Part shown: piece after piece, positions 10,543 through 20,993 of the stretch
Position numbering within the stretch: position 1 is the first letter of the stretch
How the letters are laid out: the number at the start of each line of letters is the position of its first letter
Origin: Podospora pseudocomata
Taxonomy: Eukaryota > Ascomycota > Sordariomycetes > Sordariales > Podosporaceae
Length of the DNA: 64,000 bases
Reading direction: 5' to 3'
Assembly: GCF_035222375.1 (NCBI RefSeq)
Contig: NC_085889.1
Location: 2,542,001-2,606,000, forward strand
The notes under the pieces: generated by a model
What the model was told of the DNA's origin: nothing
Seen by the model: the letters and a program-made list of their open reading frames with translations, nothing else
The model's database searches: none
Program-made: the position numbers and the translations under genes

Positions 10543-11266
10543 TTGATCTTGTGGGTTTGGAATGGTGTGTCAGAGGACATCCAGTCCCGCCTGGGCGTCA
10601 GAGTTGGCGACAATGAGTCCCAGTACGACGAGATTGTGGCCTTCACGGAGCAGATTATTAACAAGAACTTTGCTCGCCTTTTCGAGTTGTATCCTGCTAT
10701 GAGCAAGATCAACTTTGACGACCCTACAGTCAGTAGCATTGAAGCTGTCACCCATCCCTCGCAGATCACTATTCCCAGCGACAACTCCTCCAAGATCAAG
10801 GGTGTCCTGTTCCAGATTCGGTAGGTGTTTTTGTTCTCTGCCTCCCAGACCTCTTGTCCTAACAACCTGGCCTCAGGTTCAAAACGGGCCGTTTCCGCTC
10901 TGCGAATGGCCTTGTTGAGATTCCTATAGACGGTTGGATCTTGACGGTCGATTATCCCATTGGAACTCAGGAGGTGCTTTGTGTCGCCGAAACCGGCCAG
11001 CCAAAGTCGACAGACGTCACCAAACAGGTCTTTGCCGTACCTGGTGACTATACGGCCGAGCGTATTCTTGCGCAGATCTCAAGTATGTACACGCCTTGGA
11101 AAGTTGAGCATCTATGGGCCTGCTGACATATGATGAAGCCGCGAAATGGGGTAACCCGTTGCCAAAGTATAGCACCTTTGGGATCAATGAGAAGACAAAG
11201 AATCCAAAGACCTACAAGGATTGGTGCGATGAGATCGATTCGACGGGCAATGCCAGTATTCTATAG
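10543..11266 (+). CDS. Hypothetical protein, three exons, 5' end uncertain
   Basis: Exons 10543-10820, 10877-11082 and 11139-11266 join exactly in frame (612 coding bases) through two introns of 56 bases each (GTAGGT...CTCAG; GTATGT...CTGAC...GAAG). The protein reads SQYDEIVAFTEQIINKNFAR, then KGVLFQIRFKTGRFRSANGL, then KWGNPLPKYSTFGINEKTKN. I know of no domain for it, but the exact splice phasing and natural composition support a real gene. No in-frame ATG lies near the start of the open frame (the first is Met within AMSKINF), so the beginning is either a missed upstream exon or lost. It lies head to head with the beta-prism gene. Its 3' end overlaps the next gene by 55 bases on the opposite strand. 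Confidence 0.6.
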
Positions 11267-11914
11267 GCATCATCTTTATCATCTCGCGTATTTTGCTTGG
11301 AATCAAAGAGGACCATCAGTTGACCGCGCAGAGTCATCCCCTCGTCATCATCAGTCAGGATGTCCAAAGTTGACCGGCCCCAGTTCTTGGCCACTGCCCC
11401 AGCCAGGGCTGTTTTGGAATGTCAGCAACGGAGAAGCAGGTGTGGAGAAACGCAACTCACACATGCTATGGAGGTTGTCGTCGTAGAAGTCATGGCATGT
11501 CGAGCCTATTTCCACAAACGTGGTTTTGGTCATGTTGTATATGTCTGTGTCGATGGATTCTAGACGCTTGAATGCGCCCTTGGGGATTCTGTCATCGAAG
11601 GCATCGCTGTTGGTGGGGAAGTCCTTGCCTGTCATGAGATAAGCTTTGAGGTCTTGGCCACGCGCCGTCAAGTTAGTTCATGTGAGCAATTCGAGATAGC
11701 AGCAAGACTCACCAAAGTACGCCTTGCTTTGAAGTAGAGATGTAGCTCTCTTTTTGTTTTCAGACGCCTGAGCCTTGGGGCCGGGGATCAAAAAGAAGGT
11801 GTCAGTCGAGGACACAAGCGACTGTAGAGAGCCTTTCAGTTCCTGGTCGGCCTTGGTTGTAGGGCTCCACTGAGAAAGAGCGGCCGGAGTCATGGTCGGG
11901 CTCGCGGATGCCAT
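11212..11914 (-). CDS. Hypothetical protein, three exons (196 aa)
   Basis: ATG 11914 sits in CGCAATGG context. Exons 11914-11713, 11652-11461 and 11408-11212 join in frame (591 coding bases including the stop). Their introns have GTGAGT donors with CTAAC and CTGAC branch points. The product starts MASASPTMTPAALSQWSPTT, contains DLKAYLMTGKDFPTNSDAFD, and ends near LPVESISSHQSL. I see no signal peptide, membrane span or known domain. The last exon overlaps the end of the convergent plus-strand gene (11212-11266). Exact splice closure makes the gene credible. Function unknown. Confidence 0.65.
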
Positions 11915-12044
11915 TGCGAAAAGGAAGGGGAGGGAAAAGTAGAACTTGTGAAAATGTGTTCAAGTGAGGAGCAGCTGACACTGGCAGTACCTGCGGAAGA
12001 AGCGACTCCAGCTGTATGAATACAGACTCAAAGTTTAAGCTCAC

Positions 12045-12387
12045 GTCATATGCGCTCAGTTCTCACTTGAACTTCGGTGCCTGCCTAGAACCTGCCAAGA
12101 GGTTGGGCAGTCAGCCCCTGTTCTCAACCGATCCCGCTTGAACTCTTTGAGTCGACAAACAACCCTCCACTTGGGATTCTAGTCAGTAAGATATTTGATT
12201 CCTTGTCGTATGTTCAACCACTCTTCCTTGATGTGCATGGGGGAGAAGTGTGGCAACTTGTCACCAGATGCGTGAAGAGCTTGTGTTACTCTTCCCTGTC
12301 ACAAAACAAGTACCATATGATGTGGAGAAAATCTCCGTGTTTCTAGCTAGACCACTGGCTACTACTCTACCAAGCCCCCAATCTAGC
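12045..12387. other. Intergenic, no gene seen
   Basis: No supported coding frame or RNA gene. Confidence 0.5.
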
Positions 12388-13079
12388 CTAAGGCTTTCTC
12401 GCCAAAGCAGCTTGAAAACCCGGGCACTCCTTCCTCAAATCATCCTTCGTAACCTTGTGCTTAGCATCTCTCTTCGCCTGCCTAACACCACGCCCAAAAT
12501 TCTTGACAGCACTCTGCTGGAACTCCAACGGCGCGGCGGCGAAGTCGGCATCAGACATACACAAGTGAAGTTGCATCTCTCTCGTGTTCAAACGGCAACT
12601 TCTAGCATCGGGGTGGTCATCCTCCTGGTAGACGTTCATGCAGATTGCGTTCTTCTTGCACTACAGAATTTGGCATGTGTTGTAGGCAGGGTCGGAAGAG
12701 CCAGGGAAAGTTACTGGGACGTAGACGTTTTGGTCGTTGAAAGGGCTTGCCGTAAAGGCCGGGGCCTTAAGCTGTTATTTGTCTGGACCTTGTCCCCACG
12801 GCGAATCTTGACCGAGACGCCTTTGTCGTTCTTCAGAATGCCATAGCCGTGTGCAGAGCCAGCCGCTGCCTCAAGGGGCTCACCGACCTTGCCGATACAG
12901 AGGTCGTTCACGCCCTTGTCACAAGCGTTGGGGTCGTCAGCAGAGGCGTTGTGCCACCAGTACAGGGGGAAGCTGCAGTGGTTGTGGACTTGAACCAAGT
13001 CGGCAGCGGAGGCGGACTGGGTGAGGAGGCCGAGTGTATCGGCCAGGCCGGCTAGAAGGAAGTTGGTAAAGGAATGCAT
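12388..13079 (-). pseudogene. BYS1-like secreted protein gene, disrupted
   Basis: The first 120 residues start MHSFTNFLLAGLADTLGLLT, a clear signal peptide ending near QSASA. They continue VHNHCSFPLYWWHN and GVSVKIRRGDK. This is the thaumatin-like/BYS1 pattern of fungal yeast-phase or secreted proteins: an N-terminal C-x-F-x-x-Y-x-W motif and then a beta-rich body. Downstream the homologous reading continues in another frame (TASPFNDQNVYVPVTFPGSS ... MQLHLCMSDADFAAAP) to the stop at 12388. This requires a one-base shift near 12770 and passes one TAG near 12660. I found no intron that removes both. The Cys-rich tail (AICMNVYQEDDHPDARSC) is otherwise well preserved. Either the gene died recently or the sequence has two errors. 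Confidence 0.6.
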
Positions 13080-13709
13080 TTTGCTGGCTTGTCGATGTAG
13101 GTGAGGATGATGGGGAGAGAAGGAATTCTAGAAAGAAAGTTGACAGATATATATACGTCTTGAAGGCCCCTCAAGAGCAGAGTGAACGAACTGTCGGAGT
13201 GGATCTGTGGAGGTAGCTAAATCTCTGATGGGTAACGAGTTGATGCTCCTGGTTTTGTTGAAAAGTAGCTCTTGCTGGAACTCTTGGTAGACTATGTGGT
13301 GATAGCTTGATATCTTACTCATGTGAGAGCAAAGAGCAACCTGTTCCCTGTTACAAGTATCTGCTCTCAGATACAGGTGGGTATTAGTTCCTTAAAAAAA
13401 CCCAGTTCTACTGGTTCAAAGGCATCATGCTGCTCTTTCAACTTGACATGAAGTATGATTATAACCAGAGGACGATGGGATGATGACGCCAGTATGGAAT
13501 CTTTCAAAGTGCTGTAAAAGAGCAAATTCAGATGATTTTGTGAAACGTCTAGAAAAAAAGAAAATTACAAGGGCGTACATCTGGCTCCCTTGTAGGAAAA
13601 CAACCGCAGTGGATGTCAGATGATTCCATCTGACATGAAAACAAGGAAAGCAAACTCATAATGTGCTAGCATACCTTGCAGATTGGTATGACTCTTACAT
13701 CATTTCCCG
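13080..13709. other. Intergenic, no gene seen
   Basis: This is the promoter side of the BYS1-like gene. A TATATATA stretch near 13148 on the upstream side is a plausible TATA element. Nothing else is supported. Confidence 0.45.
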
Positions 13710-15139
13710 TCATACCCGGCGGCGTGAAGCCTGATGCTGGTGTGTTTCCGGCATAGTTGTAGAAAGACTGCCCAGGTTCATCCTCGTCGTCTTGATCCTA
13801 CTTCCCTCTGACCACTTCTTCAACTCATCCAACAGCTCCACAGGCAGCCCGTCAAAGCCTATCATCAGAGAATTCTGCTCGTCCTTCTTCGCATCGGCGG
13901 TGGCTGCAAAGTACGGTTCAGAAAGATCCTCGATCAGGTACCTAACACCAACGGGTTCCCCATTCTCGTAGGCAAGTAGAAGAAGCGACTTGCTGAGCGA
14001 ATTGAAGGGAATAAACAGATGGAGATCTTCTACACCATGCCGCCCATTGGAATCGTGTAAAAACACTAGCCCCTCGCGAAGGAAGTAGCTGTGGCCTGAA
14101 AACGCGCTCCTAGCTCTGATGTGGCCCGATAAGTCCCGGCCAATGGTGGGAATGGTTGGTATACCTCTGATGGTCCTTTGGTGAGGCTGATAGTTGAGCC
14201 GGAACCTTACTGTCGTCTTCCCTTCCCAAATCCCAGCTTTTTGGAAGTCCGTAGCATCAATGACAGACTTGCCAAATGGCTTCAGTTTCTGGTTGAAGAC
14301 CTTCCTGAAGACCTTCCTGAAGACCGAGAGATATGTGTCTTTGCTGGCATCAACTGCCTCACCAATTGTTCCAATGAGGTCCTTGTCTGCGTTCTTGTTC
14401 GGCAGGCTGAATGAGATGATCTTGAGGTACTTCCGTTTAATGGGGGAGAGGCCAGTGGCGGCATTGGGCACGATAAGCACGCGGTGGTTCTTTTGTCTCT
14501 TGGCTTTGGGCTCTGGGAGGATGATGACATGTTCTGTAACAGGTTATCAGCAAGCGAGGATCGGGAGTGGTGCTGGAACAAGATGATGACTTACCGATAT
14601 TGACGAAAGGAATCATCTTGATCCCGTCTGCTCCGCCGATTATCCGCACACCCCCACTCTTCTTGATCTTGGAGTTCCCACTCTGTACCTCGAAACGCAT
14701 GTTGTAAGGAGAAGGATAACGTTATTGTGAGGAAATATGCTTATTCGTTCCAAGCAAATGGAATCCTGTTCCAACGCTGATATTCTCTTCCTCGTTGCCA
14801 TAGTAAAACTGACTTTCACGGGTCAGGGTGCTCCAGTCAAGGGAATCGACGGCTGAAGCCTTCCGCTCCTCTGAAGCATCTTGACCTGCGGCGGCATCCT
14901 GAACCTCTCCGGCAAGCTCCTCCTCAATAGCGGCCTGTGCGGGGACTGCGTCTGCGAGGTCTGTGCCGAACTGTCGAACTGTTTGGTGGTTTTGGCGTTG
15001 CTGACGCTGATGCCTTCGTAGCTTTTAAGCTTGGCGGATGCGCGGGCTCCGGTGTGGTCGTGGCCTCCCTGGAAGCAACGCGTGATGATCGACGCGTCGG
15101 CGCGGTGCTTGGAACTCCAATTTGCTTGCGAGGAGGCAT
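13710..15139 (-). pseudogene. Rtt106-like (tandem PH fold) histone-chaperone-type gene, apparently disrupted
   Basis: The C-terminal part reads openly from ATG 14700 through a phase-1 intron near 14540-14594 (GTAAGT...TTACAG) to 13710. It contains GGVRIIGGADGIKMIPFVNI, HVIILPEPKAKRQKNHRVLI, and GHSYFLREGLVFLHD before LHLFIPFNSL. That pairing of a 'small-molecule' loop with a front strand resembles the PH-like domains of Rtt106/Pob3. The upstream sequence from ATG 15139 (MPPRKQIGVPSTAPTRRSSR, basic, nuclear-looking) continues into GTDLADAVPAQAAIEEELAG and FYYGNEEENISVGTGF. That reading needs one frame change near 15000, and a single TAA stands before the PH part. So either the true start is 14700, or an N-terminally longer gene has two disruptions. 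Family assignment is moderate. Confidence 0.5.
14295..14318. repeat. In-frame 12-base tandem duplication
   Basis: GAAGACCTTCCT occurs twice head to tail inside the Rtt106-like gene. It gives a repeated VFRK (VFRKVFRKVF) in the protein without shifting the frame. Confidence 0.85.
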
Positions 15140-16078
15140 GTTTGCGGCCAGAAAATATCTTGAAACAGATAGACAGGAATGATTCAATGTCGTCGAGGTA
15201 GAAGTCGCTTTAGGCTTTGCGTTACTTTTATACAGTTCGGGGGCCGAAAAACTGGACAAGATTTGACTTTGTGGAAATCATTTGGTGCCATCTGGGGATG
15301 GCCCTAACTCAGTTGGTAATCTCAGCCACAGTTTGGATCCTTTTCTGATGTTTGCGTTCATCGTTCTTGAGACAAGGGTATGATCTGTCGATGAAACTCG
15401 TAGTGCTCGCTCGTCGAGCCTTCTCGTTGCAAAGAGAAAGGTAAATAATGGAACCCATACATTAAATGATTGGCCTTCTCAGCACAAGATTCAATCGAAA
15501 TCCAGTCTCTGTTTGTTGCTGTCCAGGTGCATTTCGAAACAGATAAAAAAAAATAGGGAAAAAGAGGTGACCATGATGGGCTTGAACCCACTACCTGAAG
15601 CGAAGGGTCGGTCCGGTCCACACAACCCCAACTGGCCAGGCCAGGTGGCACGCGGCTCCTTAACCATTGCGCTATCTACATACAATGTTTAGCTACTTCG
15701 CTGGTGGGAAGAGCCAAAGGGTGGTATATAAGCTGCCGCTTACTGGATCTATCAGGTACCTATCTCACACCATCGAACCTGGAACCCTTAGGGGCCTTTT
15801 CACACCAAACGGTTCTTGTCCTCAACGTCGATGTGCTTGCTGCTGCTTTTTGTATTGTCCTCCTGTCACTTGTTTGTCAAGTTGAAGAGGCAACCGATGG
15901 AATGTTATGTACAACAATGAAGCGACGGTGGTTGTATTCGAGAGACAAGCTCATAATGTTGGCAGGAAAGAAAAAGTCTTGTCCTCTGGCTTGTCCAGGC
16001 TTTTCCCACCCAGGTTGTGTTGTCCACCTCGCATCTCCCAACCGCCGCCACTAGCACCGCCCAGACGACGTCACCTAC
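15140..16078. other. Intergenic, apart from the tRNA-like relic
   Basis: No coding frame is supported. It lies between the Rtt106-like gene and the coiled-coil gene. Confidence 0.5.
15571..15680 (-). tRNA. tRNA-like relic with A and B boxes
   Basis: On the minus strand the element carries a good A box (TAGCGCAATGG) and a good B box (GGTTCAAGCCC), followed by long T runs near 15540-15555 that would stop RNA polymerase III. The ends do not form a proper 7-bp acceptor stem. The T-loop is one base short if the stem is paired, and the middle is long for an intron. It is best read as a tRNA pseudogene or the tRNA-derived head of a SINE. Confidence 0.35.
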
Positions 16079-16552
16079 CTACTCAACCTTCTCCAGCCTC
16101 TCCCTCCCCTTCTTCAGGTACTCCATATAATTTATTCTCTCCTGACACCGATCTCTATCCATCCCCGCATTGTCCACCTTCGCCTGGAGATCATTCAGCC
16201 TCCGCTCCAAAGCAAGGCTCCGGAGAAAATACGCCGTCCTCAACGCATTCAGCGAGGCATTCTCCTGCCTAAGCTTGACGATCGTTGCCTCCAACTTGAC
16301 AATCTTTTGACTCAGTTTTGACTCATCCAATTCCTCTTTATGCCGCCTCTCCATAGAGATCATATCACTTTCCATCTTCTTCTTCTCGCCCTTCAACGAG
16401 TCGCAGTGCCGTTGGAGCCGAGTGTATTCTTTGAGGAGCGTCTTGCGGTTCATACGTTCAGGGGGCCGTGGTTCGCAAGATGAGGCGGGCTTCTCGCGCG
16501 TTAGATGGAGGCGCGAGCGGACGCCCTGCATCCGTTCTGAAAAGTTTCCCAT
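16079..16552 (-). CDS. Coiled-coil protein, function unknown (157 aa)
   Basis: I chose ATG 16552 (MGNFSERMQGVRSRLHLTRE) because upstream codons in the frame lack a better ATG. Residues from about 35 onward form a nearly continuous heptad pattern (LKEYTRLQRHCDSLKGEKKK, IVKLEATIVKLRQENASLNA, ALERRLNDLQAKVDNAG), so most of the protein should be coiled coil. It ends KGRERLEKVE. I see no motif for a known complex. It might be a structural or scaffold protein. No introns. Confidence 0.65.
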   Translation of the reverse strand: MGNFSERMQGVRSRLHLTREKPASSCEPRPPERMNRKTLLKEYTRLQRHCDSLKGEKKKMESDMISMERRHKEELDESKLSQKIVKLEATIVKLRQENASLNALRTAYFLRSLALERRLNDLQAKVDNAGMDRDRCQERINYMEYLKKGRERLEKVE

Positions 16553-17751
16553 GTTAGATGTGTGGTGAGGGACTGATATGATGGGATGTGTGTTTGCGGT
16601 GAAGTGTTGCTTGAGAGGCACCAAGAACGTCAGGACATGGAGACACCGCCTTGACAGTCATGATGTCGAGAACGGAGAACCCCATGGGGAGGCGACGGAT
16701 GGCTCAGGGTGGCTTCGCAAGACTTTTGGCGGGTGAAAGCTTAATGTTCAACACAAAATGTGGTAGACCCCAGTTCCTGAATCGCGCAATCACGGAAACC
16801 GGGGTTTGGAAATTGCAAACACTCAAGACAAACGTCGTCGATTAAAAAGCCAACTGCCAGCTTCATGGTGGATGGATTATGCCACCTACTCGATGCACAA
16901 AATGCTGTTGCAAGAGCCCCCTGTTCGGGTTCCTTTCCACCTTCCACCCACCTTCCTTCCGGCTTCCCCTACAACAAGCCAATAAATCTTCAACAGCTCT
17001 TTCCCAAGTTTTGTGAAACCCAGGTGACCGGGCAGCGGTAGTCGCAGGATGGGAAATGACAAAGATGGTCAAAAACCGGCGGAGAGAGATAGGACATGCG
17101 ATGACAAGGACGATAAGGGAGATGACCAAGATGGGGAAAATGAAACTTGTCACCCGGATGGTATTGATCACTTGTGAGGGGAATTACACCGCAACACCTT
17201 CTAGACATGATAGCAAGCAGCCAGTGATAAACAAATGTTTTTTCGCTTGGCAAATTGCCCAATTGCTTGACAGCGGCACAAGCTGAACAAATGAGGCTGC
17301 CCAGCGTGTGGTGGTCCTCGGCGCTTAACCTACCCGCCAACCGTTGGGAAGCGCCGCAAGCGGTGCGCCGCTCCACTAAGGCAATATGTGACAGCCAATT
17401 ATGACTTGGTGCAGGTAACAGCCGCGATTGACTTGTCGGAAGGGGATTAGCTACCGCTCATGCGAGATTTTGGATGCAAGCCCTGGTATTGGATGAGTGG
17501 GGGAGAGGGGAGGTTCGGGGGGAAGGCATGCAAGTGTTTTGGTCGATTGGGCGGTTGAGGGAGGATCCTGGGGTTTGGGAGCTTGATTTTTGATGGGCGT
17601 CTGGAGAAAGGAGAAAGGCTAGGTAGTTTTACCAGCCTCTGTAATTTCGAGTTGCATAGGTACGGTTGGGTAGGATATAATTATGCTGTTTTGAGCCACG
17701 TCCGATCTGTTCTGGCTTTGTCTAGTTCCATGCTATCATTACGACAACAAA
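16553..17751. other. Intergenic, about 1.2 kb, no gene seen
   Basis: This is a shared 5' region between two divergently transcribed genes (coiled-coil gene on minus, 17752 gene on plus). No tRNA or supported frame was seen. Confidence 0.5.
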
Positions 17752-18522
17752 ATGCACCCCCTTACTACGTCAGACCTCGCCTTCTTGCTTTGCACGTCTT
17801 CATCTACTTCCCCACCAAGAGCGCCACTGATATTGAGGACAACGTATGGGTTGGTGGTTGTTACTCAGAGCGATGGATCGTTGGACATATCGATATCAGA
17901 ACAAAAGCCACCGCGTGGAAAGGGGATGGTAGTCGGGGGGGGTTGCTCTGTTCTTGCCAGCCCTGTCATACTTCCCGTTCCACGGATATCGCCACCGCAA
18001 AACGAGCATTATCTGCTTTCTCCAGATTTCACCACGTCGACGTACCTCTGGTCACCAAGCTCGGCGAGCTTAGACGAGTGGACACCGGCGGATGAGGCAC
18101 TGCTAGAGTCGTTGTATTCTGGTGAGGTGGATGAGGAAGGGGGTTGGTTTGACGGTTATCTTGATTGGGTGGGGAGGGCGGAGGATCAGCTCCATGGTTT
18201 GGGTTCGTCGAGGCTGTGGAGAGGACCGGAAGAGTCAAACGATAGCTTTGTCAGCGTTGATTCTCCAACAGAACCAGGAGGGGGGATTGATGGGCAGCCT
18301 TTCAAAGACGAGGGCGAGAGAACGCTGTGGTTAGTGGAGGGTATGTTGTTAGCGTCTTGGTTGGCGCTGCAGGAGGGAGTCGAAGGAGTTGGTTATCGCG
18401 TTGGCAGGTACGAGGACGCTGTGGAGGGGGAGCAGGACGAGGGTATGTATTTGTTGGAAAGAGGGGGCACTGAGAGTTTGGGCGAGGTCGTTGCGGCTTT
18501 CTTGAGGAATGTGAGATTTTGA
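17752..18522 (+). CDS. Hypothetical acidic protein (256 aa)
   Basis: A single open frame from ATG 17752, MHPLTTSDLAFLLCTSSSTS, to TGA 18522. The first third is Ser/Pro-rich and carries a short beta-like stretch (LRTTYGLVVVTQSDGSLDIS). The rest is acidic and Trp-rich, with DEWTPADEALLESLYSGEVD and WLVEGMLLASWLALQEGVEG. No family is recognised. Codon composition shifts from C-ending to G-ending along the gene, as in the intact genes around it, which supports it being real. Confidence 0.65.
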   Translation: MHPLTTSDLAFLLCTSSSTSPPRAPLILRTTYGLVVVTQSDGSLDISISEQKPPRGKGMVVGGGCSVLASPVILPVPRISPPQNEHYLLSPDFTTSTYLWSPSSASLDEWTPADEALLESLYSGEVDEEGGWFDGYLDWVGRAEDQLHGLGSSRLWRGPEESNDSFVSVDSPTEPGGGIDGQPFKDEGERTLWLVEGMLLASWLALQEGVEGVGYRVGRYEDAVEGEQDEGMYLLERGGTESLGEVVAAFLRNVRF

Positions 18523-19024
18523 ATGACATTGCTAGGCGTTTGGGGCAAGATGCATAGCATGGGATTGGGAAAGAACATTGGCGAATTTCATGACCCATTT
18601 CGACATCGAAACTGAGAGAGAAAAGATGGCGGTTTTGCATTTCGTTTGACCATGATCATTTGTAAAAAAGGTATGACGAGAAAACTGTTTATACCGTGGC
18701 ATTATATGTGCTGTGATGAAGACCCCTTCCCGTCGGCTTCCCTTAACCTCCCCCTTCCATCCCCATGCACAACCTGTGCTTGTCATTGACGCGCTCCCCT
18801 CCAGTCCTGATGATCCAACCTTGACTCGGCATAACTCGATGATGTAGCCCTCTCCCCACCATCTCCTCCGCGCGTCAAAGTCAACTTGGGCATAGCAGCC
18901 CACCCCATTCATCTCAAAGCCTTGAAATCATGAGCCCGTCCTCACACGCTGCCAACTGTTCTGAGACTCGTTCCTTCTCACCCAGACTGAATTATCCTAT
19001 TTCTTGTCCACTGAGATAACCCGA
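18523..19024. other. Convergent 3' intergenic region
   Basis: This lies between two convergent genes (17752-18522 plus, 19025-19297 minus) and should hold both 3' ends. No other feature. Confidence 0.5.
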
Positions 19025-19297
19025 CTACCGACTCGACATTGCGAAATAGAGCATAATCATCGGCCACCCCGTCGATAGTAAGAACGCCGCCAGTACCGAG
19101 AATAGGTTTGGATCTCTGTCCGATTCCCTGCCCGACCAACGAGAAAGCAGCGTGACGGCGCACCAGATCATGCCGATACCATACACCGACCCAGCCCACG
19201 CGATGCCCAAGATGATGCTGTTCATCTGGTCCTCCTTGGCGAACACGGCACCAGCGGTGTCGGCGAATGGCTCCTCAAGAGAAAGATTCTGACCCAT
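19025..19297 (-). CDS. Small two-span membrane protein (90 aa)
   Basis: ATG 19297 follows a purine-rich leader. The sequence MGQNLSLEEPFADTAGAVFA is soluble. Two hydrophobic segments follow: IILGIAWAGSVYGIGMIWCA (about residues 28-50) and LFSVLAAFLLSTGWPMIMLY (about 65-85). A polar loop (SRWSGRESDRDPN) lies between them. It reads like a conserved small membrane protein of filamentous ascomycetes. The name and location are unknown to me. Confidence 0.65.
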   Translation of the reverse strand: MGQNLSLEEPFADTAGAVFAKEDQMNSIILGIAWAGSVYGIGMIWCAVTLLSRWSGRESDRDPNLFSVLAAFLLSTGWPMIMLYFAMSSR

Positions 19298-20765
19298 TTT
19301 GGCGGTTGGTGTGTGGTGCTACAGAGATAAAAAGGGAGGGTGGGGTGTTGTCGCTAGTTGGTGGTAGAAATGAAGGATAGCGAGGTGATGGTTCGACCAG
19401 CGACAGACAAGGAAAATCCAGTCACAGGGTATATAATAAAATGATAAAGTCGAAATCTGACCTAGAGGATTAAAAGGTCAAATGCAAAAGAGAATGGTAG
19501 AATCGAAGTGGTATTGTGTTAGGAAATGACTGCGACCAGCGACCAGCGATCAATAAACCTGCCCGACAACAACAGTGGGAAAAAAAAGAACGAATGGGAA
19601 TTTGTTGGTGGAGAGAGGGAAAAGGTGGAAGAAAAGAGTAGGAAAAGAGAAGCAGATGGAAAAAGAGAAGAGAGAGTCGAATCTCAAACACACCACCTCG
19701 TCTTGGGTAGCGCAAGGAGGTCGAAAGCTGAGGCGATCTAACAGCGAGGCGAGGTTGGTGATTGGCCCCTCCCCCAGACTTGAGACGGTTGGTGATCCGG
19801 ACGAGCCTCCTTTTACAGGGGGTGACCTCCTGGTCGGTGCCCCGGTGGCCCGTGCTGGAAACAATGCCATGTTACCCTCCTTGACTTACTGCACGGCTTT
19901 GGGAGTTTCCGGATGGAAAACAGATGAGATCGTCGGCTCATGGTCATGCTGGATGCTACCATTGATCAGATGCAGAAAGTCAAAATGTATAAATATCGAC
20001 GCGTCTTCTTCTGCAGTTTGAGTGAAGGGCTAGGGGGCCAGACACGCGAGGTTGCACTGACGTTACTTTGTTCAGTGGGTCAATGTGGGGCATCAAAGGG
20101 CCCCAGCGTCTTTTGCTTTTGCGCCTGCCATCTCATCTCTGACACGCCCAGCAACACCCTGGGGCAACACCATCGGGCTGTCTCCCAGATGAGTTTTCTC
20201 ATCAATTGCATTTGAAGTTGAGGGTCGAATCAGGAGCGGCCAAGCGCAGAAACAAGCGCAGAAACAAGCGCAGAAACAAGCGCCAAGGCAGTATCCGACG
20301 GCGCTTGTGTTAGGATGCCAGGCCTGGCCACTTTCATGGCCTATCAGGACGGCCTGAATGCAATTGCTGTTGTGACAGCGAGAATCCCATCCTTTGTTGT
20401 CCTTTGACATTCTTCTGGTTTTTCGCTTGAAATGTTGAGTCTTTTGGGTGGGTGGGTGCATTTAAGGGTTCATTTTAATCAACGCCGGGACCCCTGATAT
20501 GGCTGTCTGGGATTGGTTTCTATGTTCGTGACTTCGTGAGACGAAGAACAATGGAATTCTTGACATCTTTGGCACCAAAGATGCAGGAGGCAAAACAGAG
20601 CATTGTATGGACATCTGACATGGACCACACGCTTTATCAAAGTCTTAAGGACTGCTATAAGTAGGTGGCGTGGACTTTGCCTCTTCCCCAAGGCTGAGTC
20701 TTCCAAAGCCAGCACACTATCGGTCAAATCTGCAACCGCAACTCGCTACCCAGGAGCAAGCTGGC
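19298..20765. other. Intergenic, about 1.5 kb
   Basis: Purine-rich on the plus strand around 19590-19690. It contains the 12-base tandem array at 20241. No gene is supported. Confidence 0.5.
20241..20283. repeat. 12-base tandem array, 3.6 copies
   Basis: CAAGCGCAGAAA is repeated three times exactly, followed by CAAGCGC. It is a likely variable-number locus. Confidence 0.9.
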
Positions 20766-20993
20766 ATGGCAGTGAATAAGGAGTACCAATATTCCTTGAA
20801 ATACCTTAACGATTTATTCTCAGCCCTGTATAACTTCATCTATGGTCACACTTCAGCCCAGCCGGGAGAATGCATGGCCTTAATTTATAATCTTCTCATT
20901 GCTCTAAGATTCTATCTCAGTCGTTTCCCGGAATGCGACTATTCTGTTAGCACAATTCGAGATCTTGATGCCCCCCGGAGGGAACCTTTCTAG
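20766..20993 (+). CDS. Possible small protein (75 aa)
   Basis: A short frame from ATG 20766: MAVNKEYQYSLKYLNDLFSA, then helical, Tyr/Leu-rich sequence, ending LDAPRREPF. No domain is recognised. It could be a small gene or the remains of a larger one. Confidence 0.3.
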   Translation: MAVNKEYQYSLKYLNDLFSALYNFIYGHTSAQPGECMALIYNLLIALRFYLSRFPECDYSVSTIRDLDAPRREPF

